Positions 13,152-24,605 of a DNA stretch of 64,000 nucleotides are shown here, piece after piece. Origin of the DNA: Amylostereum areolatum (lineage: Eukaryota > Basidiomycota > Agaricomycetes > Russulales > Stereaceae). A program made the translations under genes and the position numbers. The stretch's first letter is position 1. The number at the start of each line of letters is the position of its first letter. The notes under the pieces are model-generated. The model saw only the letters and a list, made by a program, of their open reading frames with translations, was not told the DNA's origin and ran no database searches. The stretch spans positions 375,559 to 439,558 of the forward strand of contig SAXG01000023.1 of NCBI GenBank assembly GCA_012932865.1, read 5' to 3'.

Positions 13152-13595
13152 CAAGGTCGCCGCCGGTGCGGACGCTGGTGGTTGTGTGGCACTATTGAAA
13201 TGTATTGAGAAGTTATATATTTTTATATCGGTATTTTGCTCCAAGACCGCAGCTGCCTGTTGTGAGTCACCAGAGCTAAGTAGAAATATCGTTACCCAAG
13301 TGTTGGATTCCATGGAGACCGAGATCTTCAGTACGAGTGCGACCGGCCGAGTACGCAGAGCCAAGAACGACGTCCAGTGGCTACGTAAGGGCATACGCAA
13401 ACACCGGGTCTGCTCTGGCTATCTCAGGCCTAAAGTCCTTGTACGTATCCGTTGAACGTCGTGATCACGTATCTCAAAGAGAGAAATCCGGATCCCCCAG
13501 GATGCTATATTCGATACAAGTAACAAAAGATGTTAGAGCTACATTGACTTGCGATCCCCTATATTTATTCGTGCAACACTATCCAACCCAACGAA
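13152..13595. other. Convergent 3' flanks of paralogue C and RPC1
   Basis: A 444-bp space between two converging genes. AT-rich sequence at 13205-13225 (atatatttttatat) could serve poly(A) signals. No gene is visible. Confidence 0.45.
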
Positions 13596-16500
13596 TCAAA
13601 GCGCGCTCTCAAACAATAGCTTTCTTGGCTTGCTTAGTGTGGGTGCGGGAGAGACCAGCGCAGGCCTATATAATAGCGTCAGTAGTGACACACATGGAGA
13701 CAACAAGGCGAAGACGTACATAGAGGTTCCACAGTTCGCGGCTGGATTTCCCATGATGATGCTTTCTGATACACCTGCAATACTGTCCGTTTTCCCGTAT
13801 GCCGAGGCATCGAACAGATGGTCCGTCGTCTTCTCGAAAGAGGCCAACATCAATACACTATCCTTCATCTTCGCCACGCCGAACCGGGTGATGCCCAGGA
13901 CCTCTCCCTAGAAGTCACCATGTTAGTCTAAAGTAGGAGGGATGGGCAGGGACAACTCGCCTTATAAGTCATAACATCCCCTAAGAGCATGACATGCCGT
14001 GGGTCGATACTCATTCCGTGCGACTGCATCGTATATTGAATTTCGTTGATGATCGTTAGCCGAGCAGACTCGATACCCAGGACTTTTTGCGTCTCAATAA
14101 CATGATTGGTCGTCGCCTGCTCTCCGACAATTCCTGGAGTAAGGGAGAAACAAATCGTCAGATACGAGGGGTAGTCCAGGTCCGAGCGCTTACCCTCCGT
14201 AGTCATGACCTTCTGGAGTCCATATCCTTCGACAAGCAGCTCTTTGTCACCCTTCTTTCCACGGTCGTTATCCTTTTCGATGACATTGATTACTGCACGA
14301 GTGATAGTGTTGACGCCCTTCAGAATAAATGAGGAAGGGTGCACGACGACACCTATGAACACTCACCTTCACGACGACATCTTGCAATACCCTTTTGAGC
14401 TTCCGAAGACGATAGTATTTGTCTGGACCATCCACATAGATGCGGAGCCTGTGTTTGCGAGGGATGATGGTGATACTCTGAATCGGAAGCAGGTTATAGA
14501 GATTGTGTTTTTGTTACACAGTGCACGATCTACTCACTTCTTGCTTGATCTTGAGCTTCTTCGCGGCCACAATCGCCCACTTAATGTCGTCCAAGGTAAG
14601 CTCGAGCTACAAGGTTAAATGAGGACGTGAGCAGTTACAAAGGTTAAACATTCACAGACCTGCAAAGCCTGAATACTCTCCATGTCGACGATGATCCCGA
14701 TGTATGTGTACTCGGGCGCCCAAGCCTCCTCCAACACTGATGCAATCTGAGATCACCGAGGTCAGCAATGCTGCACGACGAAGCTGAGGAGGGACTTGCG
14801 TCTCCGAGATGCGTTTTCTCCAATCTCCCCTTCACGATACGTGCCGACGCCTCCGAGTCCGCAGTTACGAGTTTGCAACTGATGATAGGTGTGTTGATGA
14901 CCTTCGCGGCGTTGATGATCTCCTTTATGCGCGGCACTCCGAGCGTGACGTTCATGGATGCGACACCGGCGAAATGGAAGGTCTTGAGCGTCATCTGCGT
15001 ACCCGGTTCTCCAATGGACTGGGCACCGACGGCGCCGACAGTCGATCCTGCATTTGCGCGAATGGTGAGTGTTTTCCGAGCGAGGAAGGAAGAATGAAGA
15101 AAATACCAGGTTCGATCTTCGCCTTGACATATTTCGTCCAAGCTATGCTGAGGAATGTCTTCAGTTGTTCTTCAGTGACCTTGGCCTTATTATCCACGAT
15201 AGCCCTAGAGGCAGCTGCACTTGTATATTAGCACGGCCGGCGATCGTCGTCGCGCGAACGCTCACCATCTGCACCCATGGAAAGGTCGGTGAATTCGTCC
15301 CACTCTTCGTCGCGCTCCAGTGCTTCGAACATCCCCCGACTCTTCCTTGCCTCCGCGAGCCGCACCACGACATGTTCGCGGATGAAGTTGCGAACCGTCG
15401 ATATATATGCGGCGGTACACTCCACGACAAACTTCTGCTGGGACAGTTCTCGATCGACAATGTCCAGTATTTCGTAAGGAAGCAGGCCGCGAGCCTTACG
15501 TGGTGCGATCGCCTATGAAGCCAATAAACGGATAAGTAAAGCCACTTCAGCAGAGGGCGAGGCAGACCCACCATGGCGTGCATCCAAGCCCTTACAAACT
15601 CGATAGCTTGAGCGTCGCCCTCCAAGCACGCAGGGTCCAACCCATCGTCTCCGAAACGAAACTGGACAACCCCGCCTGTGCCATTCCGAACAGAGAGGTC
15701 ATACTGTGTCGTAAGATCCTCCAGTGCCTTCATCAGTCGCCGCTGCATGTATCCAGTCTCGGCCGTCTTGACAGCGGTATCGACCAGACCTTCACGCCCG
15801 GAGATGGCATGGAAGAGGAACTCCGTGGGGCTGAGGCCCGTGTAGAAGCTATTCCGGACGAAACCCTTGGATGGAGGTTCCCTGGACTTCTTCGGGAAAT
15901 GAGGAAGCGAACGATCCTGGAAGCCATCGGGTACACGATGACCAGCAATGATCTGTTGACCGACGCAGGCTACCATCTGAGAGACGTTGATGACCGAACC
16001 TGCAGAGTAACCTATCAGTTAGAGTATGCGGACGGTTGGAAGACGTGGGCTGACCTTTCGATCCGCATGTCGCCATGATCAGCGGCGCGTTATGCCTGCT
16101 GAGCTCCTTCATACATATCTCCCCGACCTTGTCACGCACTTCGGACAGAACACCAGAAATCATGGCCTCCAGCGTCTGCTCTTGATTACACCCGGGTTTG
16201 TTCTCCAATTTTCCCCGTTTCGCGAGCTCGATGTATTGTTGACAGGCTTGATAAGCGGCCTCGACGAGTTCGTCCTTCTTGCCGGAGAGGATGGGACCAG
16301 GAATGACATCGTTGATGCCCAAGGAAAAGCCGAAGTTTGCTGTGCGCCTGCGTCAGCAGGTAGGCAGAAAGTGAAGAGGAACGAGCTTACCCAGCCAACG
16401 TGCGCAGAGCTTCGCGGTACGGTTCATGGCCATGGCCGCCTCGTGCGAGCCGTAATCCCTCATGATAACTCCAAACACTGACTTCTTCTTCCCAGCCCCG

Positions 16501-18884
16501 ACCGTCGCCTTGTCCATAACTCCACACATGATCTCACTGTTGACGATGACCAGCCACCCATCGTTGGGTGACAGATCGGGTGCGACCGAGGGCATGCGCG
16601 CGGAGTAGCACTTTTTGTCCGGCTTAATCTCCTTGTTGCACTTGCTCTCGACGTTGACGAGGACGTTAGACTGCTTGTTCGGGCGCATGAGCACATTGAA
16701 CACCTGTTTTCCGGTCCAGAGTTGTACGGGCTTCCATATGGTCGGGGGAGGAATGTCGATTTGCAGGTCCGCGTCGGCGAAGTAGGAGCAGATTTGAGTG
16801 AACTGGCGTCGGTCGAGGAAGTGGTCGCGTAAGGTGAGGAGGTAAGAGGCGGTAATGAAATCCTGGATGGCGGCGATGACGGGCTCGCCGTTCCGGGGTG
16901 TGACGATATTGTGCTTGACGCCCATGAGCTCCAGGGCTTCCGTACGTGCTTCTTCGGTTTGAGGAATATCTGTAGGATGACGGTTAGTGCGTCGAGCAAG
17001 GTTAATTATGATGTATACGTACGCAAGTTCATTTCATCTCCGTCGAAATCAGCGTTGTAAGGGTTGCAGACGCATTCGTTCAAACGGAAGGATCGCCATG
17101 GCCGAACTTTAACCTGGAGTCAACAATAAGGACCGTGACTTCTACAAGCGGGAGGAAGACGCGTACCCTGTGACACATGATGGAGAGCTAGTTATGTTTT
17201 CAGCTGCAGTTCCCCGAGTGAGGTGCATATACTCACCTTGTGAAGACTGGGTTGCCGATTGAACAACGCAACATCTCCATCGATGATATGCCTCTCAACG
17301 ACGTCCCCGTACCGAAGGCCGTCTGCGATAGCATTGCGGTTACCGAACTTGAGGTACTTCTTGAACCCGCTGCTGCCCGCCGTGACGTAGTTCGCTCCCG
17401 GATGGACGTCGCAACCATTACGAACCGCCTTCTTAAGCTTGTCAATGTTGAAAGTTGTGACGCGCTCAGGATAGGTGAGGATCTTGGCCACGCGTTCTGG
17501 GACGGCGACCTCGTCGATGCGCAGGTTGGGGTCCGGGGAAATGACCGTTCGACCCGAGAAATCGACGCGCTTGCCGGAGAGGTTGCCACGGAAGCGACCC
17601 TGTTTTCCTTTCAGACGTTGGCAGAAACCACGGATAGGCTTCTGGCCCATTTGCGAGGGCACACCAGGTAGCTCCGAATTGATGTACATGGCGACGGAAA
17701 GCTGAAGGAACTCCCATTGTTCCTGTGGAAGAAAATGAGGAAAAAGAATCGGAGAGGTGATAGAAGAACGAACCATGAATTGCGCGGTTGGTGCGCCCTT
17801 GACGAGACCTTGCTTTATCAGAGCATTAGTGAAGACGATCTCAGTAAGTTTGACTGTAAGATCGTCTTCATTAGAAGCGCCATCCTGTGCAACGGAGGGG
17901 CGGATGCAGACGGGAGGAACAGATATGTATTGCCAGATGTACTGTTCTGGACGGTTATATTCGGGGCGTAGACCAAGTAGCTCACAATCCTGCACGAAGC
18001 GTCAGGACAGCTGAATCCTAAAGCATCGCAGAATACGCACCTCGTCCGATATCCTCTTGAACAAGTCTAGCACCTTGAGAGGGTTGAGGTCCTCGTGTAC
18101 AGCCTTGTTAATATAAATCCCCAGCTCTTTCTGGGCTTCCACAGCGGGTGCGAACGTTTTCTTCCACTTCTCCATCTCGTCTGCCGTCTTTTTCGCGCGG
18201 AATTTGTCGTGGATAATCTTGAGCGCGCCGGCCTTCTTGACGGCGCCGTTGGTGGCGGAGCAATACGGGCAGTAGACGGTCTTGCGCGCGGCCGTGTTCA
18301 TGGCCTTGACCAAAGCCAGACGATGGACGTTCTCGAGACCGGGACGGCGGAATCGTTTCAAATATGAGCGACGTTCGGGTTCTTCGAGGAGCACCCTGGC
18401 ACAGGTCTGTATTTCCAGTCGGAAAGGGTGTAGGAGGAGGGAGAGTGAAGCCCACCTTGCAGATGCACTGAAGGATGCCGATTGTATGCTTGAAGTAGCC
18501 GATGTGAAAGACGGGAACAACAAGCTTGATATACGCGTAATGGCCGACGCATTCGACCGAGTTGAGGCCACAAGTCTCGCAGAACGCGTTTTTCTCCGAC
18601 GTGCCCTGCGATGAATAGACTGTTAGTGGTGTACACTCCCTCGAGATATGGTAACGCACCAGTCGCCGGTCCAGAACACCGTTTTTCACAGGAGCCCTGT
18701 CGATGGGGGTATACAGGTCACGATGGGTGACCTGGAACTCGGAAATTTTGACGACATCCTGCGCGTTCAAGGTGCTGAACTGCAGACGCTTTCTAGCCGA
18801 GAAAATATGAGATGGGTGTGCATGGCGGACGCGAGGAAGCACGAACATGACTTTGGGCGCATTGTGCGATACCGTTTCCTTCAT
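13596..18884 (-). CDS. RPC1: DNA-directed RNA polymerase III largest subunit (RPC1/RPC160)
   Basis: This is the catalytic largest subunit of RNA polymerase III, which makes tRNAs and 5S rRNA in the nucleus. Twenty exons join in one open frame of about 1423 residues (relatives are roughly 1390-1460). Boundaries read by eye on the minus strand include 18660-18884, 18456-18605, 18041-18406, 17774-17989, 17237-17722, 17167-17187, 17023-17113, 16391-16969 and the last exon 13596-13665. Landmarks are the N-terminal zinc site CETCG...[32 protein letters not shown] and the Mg-binding [10 protein letters not shown] at about residue 508. The bridge-helix/trigger-loop region follows with [20 protein letters not shown] and [22 protein letters not shown]. 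The pattern [14 protein letters not shown] and the C-terminal [16 protein letters not shown] block fit Pol III rather than Pol I or II. Exon 6 is only 21 nt, and two introns have GC donors. It splits the GH76-like array and appears functional. Confidence 0.95.
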
Positions 18885-19149
18885 CTCCACTTCTTCATAA
18901 AACCGGCGATCGTGCGTTAAAAGCGTGAAGACAACGTTGGGCAAGAGGCTTGACTCGCGTCCGCTGCTGCACGATATTCACGATATTTTGCGGGTGGTTG
19001 CCTGTTCGGGCTACACTTTCTCATCACATGACGAATACGAGCCTTTCGTCCAGCTCACTCTCGACTCCCGACTCCGAGTTCGACTTTCCCCTCCCCCACT
19101 GTGACTTATGCATCGACTCATAATTTCATGTCTACGCTCCCTGTATCCC
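18885..19149. other. RPC1 upstream region
   Basis: This holds the presumed promoter of RPC1 and the left edge of the transposon island. A short Ser/Thr/Pro-rich reading from 19027 onward may be the degraded 5' part of the relic gene that follows. Confidence 0.35.
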
Positions 19150-19412
19150 TAGAGACCGCTTTCGGAGGGGAGTATAAATCACTTGAGCCTCGTAAGTGCC
19201 GCTGTCCTTCAAAGGACACTATTCGTTCTGACGAATTGCCTATAGTACGGGAAACAGCGGGACGACATCATTGACGCCTGAAGCCACAAACTCTTCGACC
19301 AGCAGTATGGTTCAAAATTCTCCAGTGTGGGTGCAGTCGTTGGCGGCGTAATCGATGGGGTGTTGGGCGCCATTTTTGTTGCCCTCTTGGGCTTCTACCT
19401 ACGTTGCCTGGT
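19150..19412 (+). pseudogene. Relic membrane-protein gene D, 5' fragment ending in the transmembrane helix
   Basis: Coding text interrupted by a gtaagt...tag intron leads into GAVVGGVIDGVLGAIFVALL, a transmembrane helix of the type found in the GH76-like array, then FYLRCL. The hAT-like element begins at 19413. If the hAT-like element, its 8-bp target duplication and the inserted CATCAGC element are ignored, the frame continues at 22103 with GRRRYRHL, the expected basic stop after the helix. No GH76 catalytic blocks were found upstream. This may therefore be a related single-pass gene without the enzyme domain, or a member whose 5' part was lost. Confidence 0.6.
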
Positions 19413-20821
19413 TAGTGTTGCCGAAGTTCGGTTCGGTTCAGTTCAGGACCCATTTTCCCCGAACCTGAACCTGAACCGACATGTCTAGGGGTGAACCCAA
19501 ACCTGAACCTGAACTGAACCTCGGTTCTTGGTTCTAACTCGGTTCGGACCTCGGTTCTTGGTTCACCATTGTCGGCAAGATTGATGAGCTTGGTGTCGTC
19601 CGCGCTGGATTCGGAGCCGATGGAGGTGGTGAGAAGTGTCCAGACGCGAGAGGTGAAGTCTAAGGCTGGAGGCGGAGAAGGAGAATATCTTTGTGGTGAC
19701 GAGGGAGGATTGGATGGAGGCACGGGAGATGAGGGGGGCAGGAGAGCAAGAAGAGAGGCGGTGATGATGAGGGCTTGGAGGAGGTTCTGGATGTACTCGA
19801 GCTCGGGCGTGGAGAAGAAAAAGGGTGGTGGGAGTACGTTTGGGAGCACGGGAGGCGGCTCCACATCATCGTCCGATGAGGGCACGGGTTTGGTGGGCAT
19901 AGGGCATGCGACGGGGGTCGTTGCACCCAGGGCTTGCATAAGCCGTACGATCCACACGCAATCCCCCGTGTTTGCCACGCTGGAGTAGGGCTTCGCCAGC
20001 TGGGCTGTCCACTCGGCGACAATGGCCTTGAGGGATGTCGAGCACCACAGGTCGAGCACGAGCGCGCGCTCGCCCTTGCACGCCTGGTCGCGGATGGTCG
20101 CCCGCAGCTGTGCCTCGCTCATCGTGCCCATGACGAACTGGGACAGGTCGTCCTTCATCGCATCTGCGAGCTAGAGGATGTCGCGCACGGTGTCGACAAT
20201 GAGTTTGGCAAGGTCTGGGAGGGCGCTGGATGGAGGCGGGTCGGCGAGACGCGCGAGGAGGGCGTCGATGTAGGCGTCGCGCAGGAGGGCACAGCGTTCG
20301 CGGAGGGCTGAGAGGATTTCGCGGAAGTGGACGAGGGCGGACAAGGGCGGCGGACGAGGGCGGCAGACGAGGGCGGCAGATGAGGGTGGTGGACAAGGGC
20401 AGTGGACGAGGGCGGCGGATGAGGGTGGACGAGGATGGAAGCGGGTGGGCGGCGGACGAGGGCAGAAGCAGGCAGCGGACGAGGGCGGAAGCAGGCGGCA
20501 GACGAGGGTGGAAACCAAGGGCGGTGGGGAGCGAACGTAGCGGCGGGAGATGAGGGCGGAGGACAAGGGCAGGGGACGAGGGCGGGGAAGGGAAAAGACG
20601 GGGGTGGATGGAGGACGACAGAAAGTTGGCTACGTGGCCATGTATCCTTGCACAGCTGAACCACGGTTCGGGCCGGTTCTGTCGGTTCTTCCCCGGCCCG
20701 AACCCGAACCTGAACCAACGGCCAAAAGCCAGAGCCAGAACTGGAACCGGACCGAACTGTCGGTTTGGTTCTGTCGGTTCGGGTTCGGACCGCGGTTCTG
20801 AACCGAACTTTGGCAACACTA
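19413..20821. mobile_element. Non-autonomous hAT-like element
   Basis: The ends are inverted repeats. The left reads TAGTGTTGCCGAAGTTCGG, and the right end, read on the other strand, gives TAGTGTTGCCAAAGTTCGG. A TAGTG start fits hAT ends. The left flank TGCCTGGT (19405-19412) matches CGCCCGGT (22095-22102), lying just beyond the CATCAGC element, in six of eight bases. Both differences are T for C at CpG positions, so this is a decayed 8-bp target duplication as expected for hAT. Subterminal regions are packed with GGTTC/GAACC motifs and the centre is a G-rich minisatellite. No transposase is encoded. Confidence 0.75.
20220..20620. repeat. G-rich minisatellite inside the hAT-like element
   Basis: Imperfect units around GACGAGGGCGG and GCGGCAGACGAGG repeat for about 400 bp. 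Long open frames on both strands here come from the repeat composition and are not evidence of a protein. Confidence 0.8.
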
Positions 20822-22092
20822 CATCAGCAACTTAACACATTGAGTTGCAGAGTTTGCTGACAGTTGATGGACAGTTAGCTTCTTCCGCGGTTTGGCCGGT
20901 TAAGGAAACTCCGGTAAACTCGGCAACTTCTTGCACCTTACCGCGCGCGCCTCGGGATTTGCCCGAAGGCTAAATCAGGCCTGCCCTAAAGCCATTTCAC
21001 CGTGGGAACAGCTGACTTACTCACGCGGCTACTTCAGTCACTGTGCCAGCGCACACTCTCTTTCATCACAACCACGACCATGACCCGTCGTCGTCGTCCC
21101 TCCCTCCCCACTCTCGCCGCCGCCTGGGCCACCGTCCTGTCACCTCCTCCGTCCCATCTGCCCTCTGTCTCGTCACCCCCGCCACCTCGTCTCCCTGCCA
21201 CCTCGTCATCCCCGCTGTTGCCTCGCCTCCGCTGCCCCCGCCGTCGCCTCGCCTCGCCCCCGCTGTCGTGTCGCCTCCGCCGTCCCGTTGCCCCGTGCCT
21301 CATTGCCCCCTCCACCTCGTCTCCTGCCGCTGCATCGCTCCGCCATCCTGTCGCCCCGCGCCTTGTCACCCGCTGCCACCTCATCACCCGCTGCCACCTC
21401 GTCACCCGCTGCCGCCTTGTCACCCGCCACCACCTCGTCACCCGCCGCCACCTTGTCACCCCACCACCTCTTCATCCTCGCCGTCGCGTCGCCTCTGCCA
21501 CCCCCGCCGTCGCGTCGCCCGGCGCCTCGTCACCCCTCCACCTCGTCTACATCTCCCCGCCGTCACATCGCCCGGCGCCTCGTCACCTGCCGCAATCTTG
21601 TCGCCCACCGTCTTGTCACCCCTACCTTGTCACCTCCTGCAGTCTCGTAGGGTCTTGTCACCCCGCATCTTGTCACACGTCGTCTTGTCGCCCCCTGTGC
21701 CTTGTCTCCCCTGTGACTTGTCACCCTGCTGTCTCATTGTGCCGTCTTGTTGTCCCGAGATTACCCTAGCTAGGCATTATTGTATCATACATTTTCTTAT
21801 ATGTGTTACATTATCATGCACAATATAAATGGGTTGGTCATTATAATATTGTGTGATTATGGTCTACAAGCAAATAAGAAATCCAAAGGTGTAGGTTAAA
21901 GATGTGTTGGTTAGTACTTGGCCCCTAGTTTACCTAGGTTATGCTTCAATTGTTGTTCAGTTGACCAACCCCCCAATGAATACGTAGGTTTCAGACCAGT
22001 TTCGGAGTTTGGGTGTTTTGCCTGTTTTATAAGTTATACAACTCAGCAACTAGCCAAAACATACCTTAACTCAATGTGTGAGATTGCTGATG
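20822..22092. mobile_element. Non-autonomous CATCAGC element N1 (Plavaka-like ends)
   Basis: A 1271-bp element has inverted ends CATCAGCAACTTAACACATT on the left and CATCAGCAATCTCACACATT on the right. It is flanked by a TA duplication (20820-20821 and 22093-22094). The left TA is the last two bases of the hAT-like element, so N1 landed exactly at its end. The terminal CATCAGCAAC also ends the transposase-bearing Plavaka element at 35736, which suggests that enzyme family mobilised N1. The interior is a C-rich minisatellite and carries no gene. Confidence 0.8.
21100..21740. repeat. Minisatellite in N1, period about 18 bp
   Basis: Units resembling TCGTCACCCGCTGCCACC repeat, clearest at 21360-21470. 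Read on the minus strand the core is GGTGACGAGGTGGC, nearly the same unit as in element N2. The Pro/Ser/Arg-rich open frames are products of the repeat. Confidence 0.8.
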
Positions 22093-22094
22093 TA

Positions 22095-22671
22095 CGCCCG
22101 GTCGCCGCTGGTCGCCGTCGCTATCGCCATCTCGGGCCAGTGAAGAACACGTCATCCAGCGTGGATACAAAAAGCCTTCCACACATAAAGCCGTTTGTGA
22201 CTATCGCTCCATCAACGGCCTCCCTGCAAACTCCCCCTCTCACCACACCTGTCTCTTCCTCCAAGCTCCAACATCCTCGCTCAAATGCCCAAGCGTCCTC
22301 TGAGGCCCAAGATGCTGCTCCAGAGCTCTTTTCTGCGCCAGACGATGGCACTCTCAGAAGGAGCACGTCGCACTGTCTGGGAGGACGATGGTGGCAGTGG
22401 TGCCATTCCGGTGATGGTTCAGCAGCTTGCGAGCATGGTTGTGGGGATGCAGGCAGAGCTCCGTCATATTTTGCAGAATACAGAGCCTTCGCCTACATAT
22501 CGTTGCACAATGCCCTCCAGATTTGTCGGTGCTTTGGCTACATCTGTAATATCTTACTGATCCTTGTATCCATAGTAGCCTGTTTGTATAGAAATGTTTT
22601 CTTCAAGGTTACTCTTGTCGTACTAATTAGTTTTGTACAGTCTGTCCACCACAGTTGAACCTCTTGGGGTG
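22095..22671 (+). pseudogene. Relic membrane-protein gene D, 3' fragment (cytoplasmic tail)
   Basis: This continues the frame of the 19150-19412 fragment. It starts with the basic stop GRRRYRHL, then IKPFVTIAP (compare the EPF motif of array members) and a Ser/Thr/Pro-rich tail. After about 22340 the frame shifts, and the conserved end is read in another frame: VMVQQLASMVVGMQAELRH, followed by EPSPTY. This matches the helix-plus-PPxY end of the GH76-like paralogues. It is paralogous to 40560-41050. It is non-functional, broken by two insertions and at least one frameshift. Confidence 0.7.
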
Positions 22672-23969
22672 CATCAGCAATTTAACACATTTTGTTTGGG
22701 CTTGTTTGAGCCTATTTTGGAGTTGTCCAACACTCAAAACTCGCGAAAACACACAAAACACCCCAACACCCCAACAGTCTCCCAGGCCATGTCTGGTTGG
22801 ACAACTGTCACGGAGTTGAGCCAACTAGTGTCCAATTCACCATACATTTGGGTACAACTTAGGCTCAAGTACATGACAACAACACATTTCAATACTTATA
22901 TTTAATTTATATTGCTCATATCCAAACATTTTAATGGGTAAATCAATATCATTATTATTGATCAGTGGTACATAATACATGAGCTACACGAAGTAGAGAA
23001 GGAAAAGTATAATATAGATAATGAAAAGACCATGTAACTAGGGTAACGAGGCGGCAACGGCGGGGGTGACGAGGCACCAACGGCACTGGTGACAAGGGCT
23101 GTGAGGGCGGGAGTGACGAGGTGGCAATGGCGAGGGTGGCCATGATGGCGGTGGTGGCAGTGGCGGCGGCTGCGACGGCAGGAGTGACGAGGTGGCGACG
23201 GCGGGAGTGACGAGATGGCGATGAGGTGGCGACGGTGGGAGTGACGAGATGGTGACGGCGGCGGTGACGAGATGGCGACGGTGGCGGTGACAGGGCGATG
23301 ACGGCAGCAGTGACGCAATGGCGAGGGTGGCGGTGACGAGGCGAGGGCGGCTGTGATGCGGCGGCGAGGGCGGCTGTGACGAGGTGGCGAGGGCGGCAGT
23401 GACTGGGCCGCGACGGCGGCGGGGACGAGGCGGCGAAGGGAACAATGGTGGCGTGGCGGCGGTGATGAGGGTGGCGATGGCGGCGGTGACGAGACAACAC
23501 CGGCGGCGGTGACACGATGGTGACGGCGGCGGTGATGAGGTGGCGACGGCGGCGGTGACGAGGTGGCGACGGCGGCGGTGACGAGGCAGCGAGGGGAACA
23601 ATGGGGACGACGGCAGCGGTGACGAGGCAGCGAGGGGGACGATGGGGACAACGGTGAGGGGGACAACGGTGGCGACAGCGGTGGTGAAGGGACGGTGGTG
23701 GTTGAGAAGGAAGGAAAGACGCGTCGTGGCAGGGAAATATGAGAAAGGAGAAAGTCTCACGGTCAAACACAGTTTAGGGCCGGCTCAATTTCCCTTCTGA
23801 TCAAAATTTGATGCCGGGAAGTGCGATCGATGAATTGCCCCGGAATTGCGGGGAGTTGCCGGGTTTGCCAAACTCGGCCGGGCCTGACAACTGCCATCAA
23901 CACCCCAACACCGGCAACAGAGCCGAAACCGTCGGCAACACCCCAACAAAAAGTGTGATATTGCTGATG
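22672..23969. mobile_element. Non-autonomous CATCAGC element N2
   Basis: A 1298-bp element has inverted ends CATCAGCAATTTAACACATT and CATCAGCAATATCACACTTT and a TG target duplication (22670-22671 and 23970-23971). The sequence across the joined flanks resembles the uninterrupted copy near 41060-41090, which supports insertion. The interior is a G-rich minisatellite. It has no gene. Confidence 0.8.
23040..23740. repeat. GACGAGGTGGC minisatellite in N2
   Basis: Units such as GTGACGAGGTGGCGACGGCG repeat for about 700 bp with substitutions. Pro/Ser/His-rich open frames on the minus strand reflect the repeat. Confidence 0.85.
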
Positions 23970-23971
23970 TG

Positions 23972-24147
23972 CAGACCGTGTCAGTGCCCGACAACCGTAT
24001 CTTCAATGTTGCCCTTTCTTGAAAGCCCCGATTGTCTGCCACTCAGAACTCCAAGAGGGCCGACAGTGCGTTCTGGGCATTGTTGTGGCGCACACTGCCT
24101 GGATGGTAGTTTGATTGGTCGTCTTCGTACACCGCTTGTGGCCTTGT
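23972..24147. other. 3' flank of relic D
   Basis: This stretch matches the flank of the second relic copy. For example, CTTCGTACACCGCTTG at 24123-24138 recurs at 41397-41412. It stops at the gypsy LTR, immediately after GGCCTTGT. Confidence 0.55.
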
Positions 24148-24605
24148 TGTCAGCAACGACTAGTGCGACAGCACCAAGTTACGACACAGCTGACTAGAAG
24201 ATGAGGACGACAGAGGGGAGCCGATCAGACACGGCGACAGACAAGGGAAAGCAAGCAAAGTCGGTAGAATTGACTAGCTCGAGATAGGGAATATGTACAG
24301 CGAGAGGGAGCCTTATATACATGAGAGGAGAGAGACTTAGGTAAGCAACCAATACACGGCGATCAGTAAGCAGACCAAGTATAAGTAAGCAGTCGTATGT
24401 AAAAGAGCACAGCATGAGTCAGTATTGTACGGCATGAGTCAGGGGAAAGGAGTCAGACCCGGGCCGAGATGAGTCACGTGGGCCCGGGTGGGATATAGAT
24501 GAACCAGGTCCGGGCCGAAGTGGAGCCGGACCGGTGATAAGCCAATAAGTCCTAAAGCGTGTAACCGATGTAAAGTAAAAAGAAAACTATAGACCGTTCA
24601 TGACA
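24148..24605 (-). repeat. 3' LTR of the gypsy element
   Basis: The LTR starts TGTCAGCAACG and ends CGTTCATGACA (plus-strand reading), giving the TGTCA...TGACA inverted ends typical of LTRs. It differs from the 5' LTR at only a small number of positions. The pol stop codon lies inside its inner edge. Confidence 0.92.

Noticed and set aside
14768..16481. Several plus-strand frames of 100-170 codons
   Set aside because: They are antisense to strongly conserved RPC1 exons and show no family resemblance.
19412..20819. Minus-strand frames of 248-317 codons that look partly like a protein
   Set aside because: They start and end inside the inverted repeats of the hAT-like element and run through its minisatellite. 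No transposase motif (such as a BED finger or dimerisation domain) was seen.
21002..21828. Open frames of over 250 codons rich in Ser, Pro, Arg and His
   Set aside because: They lie wholly within the tandem repeat of element N1, are open in several frames at once and have no domain. Composition of the repeat explains them.
22955..23770. Three overlapping long minus-strand frames rich in Ser, Pro and His
   Set aside because: They are translations of the GACGAGG minisatellite of N2 in different frames and not genes.
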